Below are positions 58,457-64,000 of a stretch of 64,000 nucleotides of DNA, piece after piece. Origin of the DNA: an uncultured Candidatus Thioglobus sp. (GTDB lineage: Bacteria > Pseudomonadota > Gammaproteobacteria > PS1 > Pseudothioglobaceae); contig CAJJCX010000004.1 of the NCBI GenBank assembly GCA_905182815.1, positions 310,001 through 374,000 on the forward strand, in the 5' to 3' direction. Made by a program: the position numbers and the translations under genes. The notes beneath the pieces were generated by a model. The model saw nothing but the letters and a program-made list of their open reading frames with translations, searched no databases and was not told the origin of the DNA. The stretch's first letter is position 1. Each line of letters starts with the position of its first letter.

Positions 58457-59241
58457 TGAATAAAAAACAATACTCAGGGCCTAATTTATCAGAAGCCATT
58501 ATTCTTGTTACAGGTGCTAATGGAGGCATTGGATTTGACATTGTAAAGTCTGCATTAAAATCTGGAGCTACAGTTCTAGGAACTGATGTAGTAATTAGCA
58601 AAGACCTTGAAGAATTACACCCAAATGCTAGCTTGGAATTAAGAGCTTATGACCTTTCTAAAGATAATCATCTTGAAGAGTGCCTTTTATGGGCAGATTC
58701 ACTGGGAGTCAATGTACTCATTAATAATGCTGCAATTTTTGATATGGCTCCTTTATTGGAGGCAGATCTTGAGCAGTTTGATAAGTTATTTGCGGTGAAT
58801 GTTAGGGCTATGTTTGCGATGATGCAGGGTGTTGCTAAGAGCTTAGTTTCGCGAAATGAAAAAGGTGTGATTATTAATTTTTCAAGTCAAGCGGGTAGGC
58901 GTGGGGAAGCTTTGGTTTCTCATTATTGCGCTACAAAGGCAGCAGTAATAAGTTACACGCAATCTGCCGCATTGGCTTTAGCGCAGAAAGGAATTAGGGT
59001 GAATGCAGTAGCGCCAGGCGTTATTGATACTCCAATGTGGGATAAAGTTGATGCATTATTTGCTAAATATGAGGATCTTGATATTGGAGAAAAGAAAAAA
59101 AAGATTGGAAAATCTGTCCCACTAGGTCGGTTTGGGACTCCATCAGATGTAACTGGAGTTGTATTATTTCTAGCCTCTAACCAATCTAAATATATTACAG
59201 GTCAAACTATCAATGTTGATGGTGGCAATGTTTTAAGTTAA
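58453..59241 (+). CDS. Short-chain dehydrogenase/reductase, probable polyol dehydrogenase (SmoS-like)
   Basis: A 262-residue SDR with the NAD(P) motif TGANGGIGFD near residue 22, the NNAA motif, and the catalytic Ser and Tyr-x-x-x-Lys in INFSSQAG and HYCATKAAV. The C-terminal GQTINVDGG is classic. Behind the permeases, the likely job is oxidising an imported polyol (sorbitol to fructose or galactitol to tagatose); this is inference. I chose ATG 58453, with a 4-bp ATGA overlap with smoG; 58456 is equally possible. AraC follows by 8 bp. Confidence 0.85.
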   Translation: MMNKKQYSGPNLSEAIILVTGANGGIGFDIVKSALKSGATVLGTDVVISKDLEELHPNASLELRAYDLSKDNHLEECLLWADSLGVNVLINNAAIFDMAPLLEADLEQFDKLFAVNVRAMFAMMQGVAKSLVSRNEKGVIINFSSQAGRRGEALVSHYCATKAAVISYTQSAALALAQKGIRVNAVAPGVIDTPMWDKVDALFAKYEDLDIGEKKKKIGKSVPLGRFGTPSDVTGVVLFLASNQSKYITGQTINVDGGNVLS

Positions 59242-59249
59242 GGAAAAGT

Positions 59250-60134
59250 ATGTCAATAATAGATAGAATAAAACCAGAGTTTGAAATCGTTGATAAAGTA
59301 GAGACGATTCGGTATTTAGAGCATGGCTGGCCCACAGCGCTTTGCCGCTGGCATGCGCATGAAGAGTATGAGCTGCATTTAGTTGTAAAAACTTCAGGTA
59401 AGGTTTTTGTAGGTGATTATGTTGGACAATTTTCACCTGGATCTTTATTTTTGACTGGACCTAACTTGCCACATAATTGGGTCACTGAAGAGAGTTCAAG
59501 TAATCTAGTCCCATTAAGAGATATGTTGATTCAATTTAATCACGAAACATTGAAAAAGGCATTTACAGCGTTTCCTGAATTTGTGGAATTAGATCATCTT
59601 TTAGAGTCATCACGCTCTGGCATTGAATTCAAGAATTATGATCCAGAACTTGCCAAAAAACACTTAGAGTTAATACGTGATAGTCAGGGTATGAAAAGAC
59701 TGTTGTATTTTTTAAATTTTCTTCATGAACTTAATGAATGGTCAGAAAAAGTAACGTTATCACTAACTAAATTAAATCCTAGCTTATCTTCAAGTAGTCA
59801 ACATCGAATTAATGAAGTTGTGAATTATGTAATAGATAACTACAAAAATAACATTTCATTAGTCGAGGCGGCAAAAATTGCAAATATGAGTGAGAGTGCA
59901 TTCTCAAGATACTTTATGAAAACAACAGGAAATCGATTTTCAGAATTTGTCTCAAGAATTAGATTAGGAAGGGCATGCGTTATGCTCTATGAAACCGATA
60001 AAAATATTTCAACTATAGCCTTTGCATCTGGCTATAACAATCTTGCTAATTTTAATAGACAGTTTGTTAAATTAAAAGGTATGACGCCAAGAGAATACAG
60101 AAAGACAGCATATAAAGGATTAATAAGTGAATAA
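59250..60134 (+). CDS. AraC-family transcriptional regulator
   Basis: The 294-residue regulator has an N-terminal cupin-like sensing domain (WHAHEEYELHLVV, then LFLTGPNLPHNW) and a C-terminal double helix-turn-helix with NISLVEAAKIANMSESAFSRYF and IAFASGYNNLANFNRQFVKLKGMTPREYR. Such proteins usually activate uptake genes in response to sugar or polyol binding. Encoded inside the operon it probably regulates, it may bind the repeats at 55173-55270 (inference). It overlaps the polyol dehydrogenase gene by 8 bp. Confidence 0.9.
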   Translation: MSIIDRIKPEFEIVDKVETIRYLEHGWPTALCRWHAHEEYELHLVVKTSGKVFVGDYVGQFSPGSLFLTGPNLPHNWVTEESSSNLVPLRDMLIQFNHETLKKAFTAFPEFVELDHLLESSRSGIEFKNYDPELAKKHLELIRDSQGMKRLLYFLNFLHELNEWSEKVTLSLTKLNPSLSSSSQHRINEVVNYVIDNYKNNISLVEAAKIANMSESAFSRYFMKTTGNRFSEFVSRIRLGRACVMLYETDKNISTIAFASGYNNLANFNRQFVKLKGMTPREYRKTAYKGLISE

Positions 60135-61572
60135 AGGTATGACAAAAAACATAAATGAGAGTAATTCTCTAGTTAAAGCTAGTTTTGAACCTGCCAACTG
60201 CAAGGTTGGAGTAATTCATATTGGTGTGGGAAATTTTCATAGGGCGCATCAAGCAGTATATTTTAATAATATCTTAAAGAACGCAAGTTCAAACAATTGG
60301 GGTATTGCTGGAATCAATCTAAGGAAAGAGCAGAGTAAATTAATTATGGATTTGAAAAAATCTAATAATAACTATATCTTAAAGACTGTCTCTGCAGCTG
60401 GAGAAGCTAGGCATGAAGAGATAAAATCAATTATAGAGTTATATGATTGGGAGATTGATGATAGAGAAATTCAACATCTTTTTTCATCTAGTAATGTTCA
60501 GTTGGTAACAACTACGGTTACTGAAAGTGGTTATTATTTTGATAAAGACAAGCAATTAAAAATAACAACAAAAGATATTCAAAATGATCTAAATGGAGGT
60601 ACGCCATTAACTATTTTTGGGGCCCTTGCAAAAGGTTTGAGAGTAAGAATGGAAAGTAATGGTCTGCCAATAACTATTGCGTGCTGTGACAATATTCAAG
60701 AAAATGGCATTATGTTAAAACATTGCTTTAATCAGTATTTAAATGAATTAGGCGATGAAGTTTTATTAGATTGGGTTTCAAAAAATACCAGTTTTCCATC
60801 TAGTATGGTTGATAGAATTACACCTAAAGTTAACGCCAAAGAGCTACTAAAAATTCAAGAATCTTTTAGTCGAAGTGAAGACTGTTCAGTTATCTCTGAA
60901 GACTTCATTCAATGGGTAATTGAAGATAAATTTTCTGGAAAAAAACCCCCTCTAAGTTCTGTTGGAGTTGAAATTGTTGATGATATAGAGCCCTATGAAA
61001 ATACAAAAATTCGTATCTTGAATGGGGGGCATACTGCTCTTGCTTATCTTGGTGTTTTGCAAGGATATAAAACTTATGATCAAGCTTTAAGTGACCCTGA
61101 GTTGTCTAATTTTTTTGACTCAATACAAGTTAAAGAAATTATTTCATCTTTGCCAATAGAGCCTTCAATTAATTATTTAGATTACTTATCTACAACTAAG
61201 AGAAGGTTTGGAAATCAAAATTTACCTGACTCTTTGTCAAGAATTTGCATGGATGGAGGCTCTAAGTTCCCTATATTTTTATTGCCAGTCATCGAGTGGC
61301 ATTTATCAAAAGGAGAGACTCCTGAGTTCTCATTAAAGGCTATTGCAAGTTGGTATATTTTTCTATGTCAAGTGATTACTAATAAGGTAACTTTTGAATA
61401 TGTTGAGCCAAAATGGAGCATGTTAACTCCTTTTTTAGTCGAAGGTGGTGAGCTTGGCTTTGCAAAAGACTCAGAACTTTGGGGAGATATTCCACAAAAG
61501 TACCCAGACTTTGTTGATGGAGTCATTAAAGAAATTCAAGCAATGAAAGAACAATATCAGATTAATTTTTAA
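60127..61572 (+). CDS. Mannitol-dehydrogenase-family polyol dehydrogenase (MtlK-like)
   Basis: The 481-residue protein is a long-chain polyol dehydrogenase (mannitol 2-dehydrogenase / fructuronate reductase family). The NAD site is IGVGNFHRAHQAVYF, TVTESGYYFD follows, and the catalytic core is KIRILNGGHTALAYLG with its Lys, Asn and His. It should oxidise mannitol or D-arabitol to the ketose. I use the GTG at 60127, 7 nt after an AAAGGA site and overlapping araC; an ATG lies at 60139 but is 1 nt from its only purine run. Together with the SDR it gives two polyol oxidation routes. Confidence 0.9.
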   Translation: MNKGMTKNINESNSLVKASFEPANCKVGVIHIGVGNFHRAHQAVYFNNILKNASSNNWGIAGINLRKEQSKLIMDLKKSNNNYILKTVSAAGEARHEEIKSIIELYDWEIDDREIQHLFSSSNVQLVTTTVTESGYYFDKDKQLKITTKDIQNDLNGGTPLTIFGALAKGLRVRMESNGLPITIACCDNIQENGIMLKHCFNQYLNELGDEVLLDWVSKNTSFPSSMVDRITPKVNAKELLKIQESFSRSEDCSVISEDFIQWVIEDKFSGKKPPLSSVGVEIVDDIEPYENTKIRILNGGHTALAYLGVLQGYKTYDQALSDPELSNFFDSIQVKEIISSLPIEPSINYLDYLSTTKRRFGNQNLPDSLSRICMDGGSKFPIFLLPVIEWHLSKGETPEFSLKAIASWYIFLCQVITNKVTFEYVEPKWSMLTPFLVEGGELGFAKDSELWGDIPQKYPDFVDGVIKEIQAMKEQYQINF

Positions 61573-61604
61573 AATGTTATTAGGCGTATACGAGGAGAGT
61601 AATT

Positions 61605-62600
61605 TTGGCTGAAATTAAATTAGAATCAATACATAAAAATTTTGATGAAGTAAGTGTCATTAAGGGTGTTGATATTGAAATTCATGATGGAGAGTTTGTT
61701 GTTTTTGTGGGGCCATCTGGCTCAGGTAAATCTACTTTACTAAGAATGATTGCTGGTCTTGAGGATATAAGTTCAGGACTCTTAATGATTGATGGTGAAG
61801 AAATGAATGATGTGCCACCATCTAAAAGAGAGTTGGCTATGGTATTTCAATCCTATGCTTTGTATCCTCATATGAGTGTCTTTGATAACTTAGCTTTTGG
61901 ACTTAAATTGGCAAAGGTAAATAAAAGTGAAATTAAAGAGCGCGTTGAGAAGGTGGCTGAAGTCTTACAAATTCATGATTATTTAGAGAGGCTTCCTAAA
62001 CAATTATCTGGTGGGCAGCGACAACGAGTTGCTATTGGTAGGGCAATTATTAGGGAGCCTAAGGTTTTTTTATTTGATGAGCCTCTATCTAACTTAGATG
62101 CAGCTTTAAGGTCTGATATGAGAGTTGAGCTTGCAGAGCTTCATGAAAAGCTTAGTGCTACAATAATTTATGTAACGCATGATCAAATTGAAGCTATGAC
62201 TCTTGCTGATAAAATTGTTGTTCTGAATAATGGGTTGGTTGAGCAAATTGATACTCCCACTGAACTCTACAATAATCCAAAAACTGAATTTGTTGCAGGC
62301 TTTATTGGGTCTCCAACTATGAATTTTTTAAGAGGTGATATAGTTGATAAAAGTGGTGCAGAGGTTTATGGAGTAAGACCAGAACACATTTCACTTTCTC
62401 CTAATAAGGGCAAAATAAAGTGTACTTTGAAGCATCTAGAGAATCTAGGTGCAGATACCTTATATTATATGCAGTCAGAAGATTATCAGCAAATTACAGT
62501 TAGAGTCGAAGGTATGGGCTCCCATAAAAAAGGTGAAATATTGTTTTTAGATTATGATGAAGCCAATGTGCATATGTTTAAAGATGGAAAACGAGTTTAA
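61605..62600 (+). CDS. ABC transporter ATPase, polyol/sugar type (SmoK/MalK-like)
   Basis: The 331-residue protein powers the transporter: Walker A GPSGSGKST, Q-loop, signature LSGGQRQRVAIGRAI, Walker B FLFDEPLSNLD and a C-terminal OB/TOBE domain (YGVRPEHISLS). It is MalK/SmoK-like but shorter than the usual about 360-370 residues, so the regulatory end is trimmed. The start is TTG 61605, after GAGGAGAG. It is the last gene of the transport cluster. Confidence 0.92.
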   Translation: MAEIKLESIHKNFDEVSVIKGVDIEIHDGEFVVFVGPSGSGKSTLLRMIAGLEDISSGLLMIDGEEMNDVPPSKRELAMVFQSYALYPHMSVFDNLAFGLKLAKVNKSEIKERVEKVAEVLQIHDYLERLPKQLSGGQRQRVAIGRAIIREPKVFLFDEPLSNLDAALRSDMRVELAELHEKLSATIIYVTHDQIEAMTLADKIVVLNNGLVEQIDTPTELYNNPKTEFVAGFIGSPTMNFLRGDIVDKSGAEVYGVRPEHISLSPNKGKIKCTLKHLENLGADTLYYMQSEDYQQITVRVEGMGSHKKGEILFLDYDEANVHMFKDGKRV

Positions 62601-62654
62601 TTTAACTAATTAAAACCATCTAGATTGTTTGTATAAAATTAGTTGACTTACTTG

Positions 62655-62684
62655 TTGCTATATTTAGTATTCAATTTTTATAAT
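62655..62684 (+). promoter_or_regulatory. Candidate promoter of the PfkB kinase gene
   Basis: TTGCTA (62655-62660), an 18-bp spacer and a perfect TATAAT (62679-62684) lie 22 bp before the ATG at 62707. A second possibility, TTGACT (62643) with TAGTAT at 16 bp, overlaps it. The kinase therefore probably has its own promoter. Confidence 0.55.
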
Positions 62685-62706
62685 GTAACCTTTAAATAAG
62701 TTTCTC

Positions 62707-63630
62707 ATGATAATTTGTGCTGGTGAATCTTTAATTGATATGGTGTCTTTTTTAGGTGAGGTTGAATATACTCCTCATGTCGGTGGAAGTAACTTTAATT
62801 CTGCAATTGCTCTTGGTCGTTTAGGTGCCAATAGTTATTATTTTGGCGCTGTGTCAAATGATAACTATGGAAAGCTAATAGAAGACTCCCTTAAAAACTC
62901 TAATGTCAGAGAAGAATTCATTATAAAAACTAACCGGCCAACCACTCTTGCCTATGCAGATGTGGTTAATGGTATTGCAGAATATACATTTGTTGATGAA
63001 CATTCAGCTGGACGAATGCTAGATAAGGCTAGTTTAAAGCCTTTTTTGAGTAGAGTGATGAAGGCAAAAGCATTATTGGTTGGAGGGATTAGTCTTCAAG
63101 CGGAGCCTTGTGGATCAAGCTGGCAGTGGTTAGTTGAGCAAATCTCTGGCCATTTACCAATTTATTTTGATGCAAATATCAGGCCTGATTTTATTGAGGT
63201 TAAAAATGATTACGTAAACCGTTTCAAAAAACTTACTTCAAAAGTTGACATAATAAAAATTTCTGAAGACGATTATCGTTACCTTTTTGGTGCACAGGAT
63301 TTTAAAGAAGTTAGCAAAGAGTGGCTCAAGAATGGCGTTAAATTAGTTATCTTGACATTAGGTGGAGATGGATCAAAGGTAATTTTTAATGGTGGCAAAG
63401 AAGTATATGTCAAGAGTAACCAAGTTGAAGTTGTCGATACAATTGCTGCGGGCGATAGTTTTAATGGAGGTTTTCTGTTTAGTCTTGAACAACAAGGGCT
63501 TCTTAGTAGAGATAAATTGAGTTTGATGGAAGAAGCTTCTCTTAAAAAAACACTCACTTTTGCAAATCAAGTTGCAAGCTTAACTGTTATGAAGAAAGGT
63601 GCAAATCCGCCTTGGCTTAATGAGATTTAA
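62707..63630 (+). CDS. PfkB-family sugar kinase, probable fructokinase
   Basis: The 307-residue PfkB/ribokinase-type protein begins ICAGESLIDM, has the first signature GGSNFNSAIALGRLGA and the catalytic segment DTIAAGDSFNGGFL with Asp as base. Fructokinases such as ScrK/MtlZ have this arrangement. Following the sorbitol/mannitol genes, it should phosphorylate the fructose made by the polyol dehydrogenases to fructose 6-phosphate. Substrate is inferred from context; ribokinase or 2-keto-3-deoxygluconate kinase are alternatives. It has its own candidate promoter. Confidence 0.85.
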   Translation: MIICAGESLIDMVSFLGEVEYTPHVGGSNFNSAIALGRLGANSYYFGAVSNDNYGKLIEDSLKNSNVREEFIIKTNRPTTLAYADVVNGIAEYTFVDEHSAGRMLDKASLKPFLSRVMKAKALLVGGISLQAEPCGSSWQWLVEQISGHLPIYFDANIRPDFIEVKNDYVNRFKKLTSKVDIIKISEDDYRYLFGAQDFKEVSKEWLKNGVKLVILTLGGDGSKVIFNGGKEVYVKSNQVEVVDTIAAGDSFNGGFLFSLEQQGLLSRDKLSLMEEASLKKTLTFANQVASLTVMKKGANPPWLNEI

Positions 63631-63751
63631 ATAGCCTTGTAGATTAGATCTATTTATGACAATTTATCAAGAGTCTGTTTTCAATATTTAAGACAATACA
63701 TTCTTAGTGAAAGGTTAAAATACTTTTTTCGATTCCCCCGATTAGATATCA

Positions 63752-64000
63752 ATGCAAACAATTATTTCAATTAAGAATTTATCAAAAGTTTATGATTCTG
63801 GCTTTAATGCTTTGAAAAGTATTAATCTAGACATTAATACAGGCGAAATATTGGGACTCTTGGGTCCAAATGGAGCTGGCAAAACAACTTTAATTTCAAC
63901 AATATGTGGAATTGTTTCTCCAACCTCTGGTGAAGTCACTGTTGATGGCTTTGATATTATTAAGGATTTTAGAAAAACACGATCAATAATTGGCCTTGTG
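63752..64000 (+). CDS. ABC transporter ATPase, truncated by the window end
   Basis: The open frame from ATG 63752 runs off the window after 83 codons. It begins [14 protein letters not shown] and contains Walker [10 protein letters not shown], followed by [20 protein letters not shown], the pattern of ABC-2 exporter ATPases (YadG/CcmA-like). The Q-loop, signature and Walker B lie beyond the edge. The sequence differs from the polyol ATPase, so it belongs to another transporter. A 121-bp AT-rich gap precedes it. Confidence 0.85.
   Translation, partial: MQTIISIKNLSKVYDSGFNALKSINLDINTGEILGLLGPNGAGKTTLISTICGIVSPTSGEVTVDGFDIIKDFRKTRSIIGLV

Overview
The window reads as a stretch of a streamlined, AT-rich gammaproteobacterial chromosome. 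It has dense operons with many 1-10 bp gene overlaps and no tRNA, rRNA, CRISPR or insertion sequence that I can see. A complete 14-gene Nuo complex I, a sulfur-carrier set (DsrE-like, TusA, two half-size YeeE transporters), a C1/methylamine-type cluster and polyol uptake together suggest a marine sulfur-oxidiser relative such as the SUP05 / 'Candidatus Thioglobus' group. That placement is inference from gene content, not from a marker-gene tree.

Layout. 0-14 kb holds housekeeping genes: clpX (cut by the window edge), hflX, lon, rsmB and dsbC (reverse), pepA, ppnP, then pabC-mltG-tmk-holB-hemL-LOG-HAD in one overlapping run. 14-16.4 kb (reverse) holds the sulfur-trafficking genes dsrE2, tusA and two YeeE/YedE genes, then rpiA. 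16.4-25.7 kb holds rdgB, hemW, argB, a pyrK-like gene, yggS, a one-domain asparaginase, cytochrome c5 (reverse), yhdP and tldD. 25.7-40 kb is nuoA-N. 40-42.7 kb holds a glycerophosphodiesterase, an EamA transporter and glycerate kinase.

42.7-55.1 kb is the accessory centrepiece. Two different Rieske oxygenase alpha subunits are divergently transcribed around a promoter with a near-perfect palindromic operator. One has a D-2-hydroxyacid dehydrogenase behind it. The other is followed by glyoxalase I, an EutQ-like cupin, an Lrp/AsnC regulator and an unusual glutamine-synthetase-like ligase. A second promoter with its own palindrome then reads mgsABC-like genes (N-methylglutamate synthase / GlxBCD type) and a GmaS/GlnT-type ligase. 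Together these look like catabolism of an N-substituted (possibly methylated) amine through gamma-glutamyl or similar conjugates, with oxygenase steps alongside. The substrate is unknown, and no oxygenase reductase and no N-methylglutamate dehydrogenase are present in the window.

55.3-63.6 kb is a sorbitol/mannitol-type polyol system: binding protein, hairpin terminator, two permeases, SDR dehydrogenase, AraC regulator, mannitol-dehydrogenase-family enzyme, ATPase, and a fructokinase-like kinase with its own promoter. A truncated ABC ATPase gene ends the window.

Data quality. Seven otherwise intact genes (rsmB, hemW, argB, pyrK-like, yggS, yhdP, nuoF) carry single-base frameshifts, seven of the nine shifts between 18.06 and 23.28 kb. 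Several hit genes expected to be essential and can be repaired by adding or removing one base in a short run, so sequence error is likelier than gene decay. The longest gene-free stretches are 55100-55372 and 45125-45366; both are described below and neither exceeds 300 bp.
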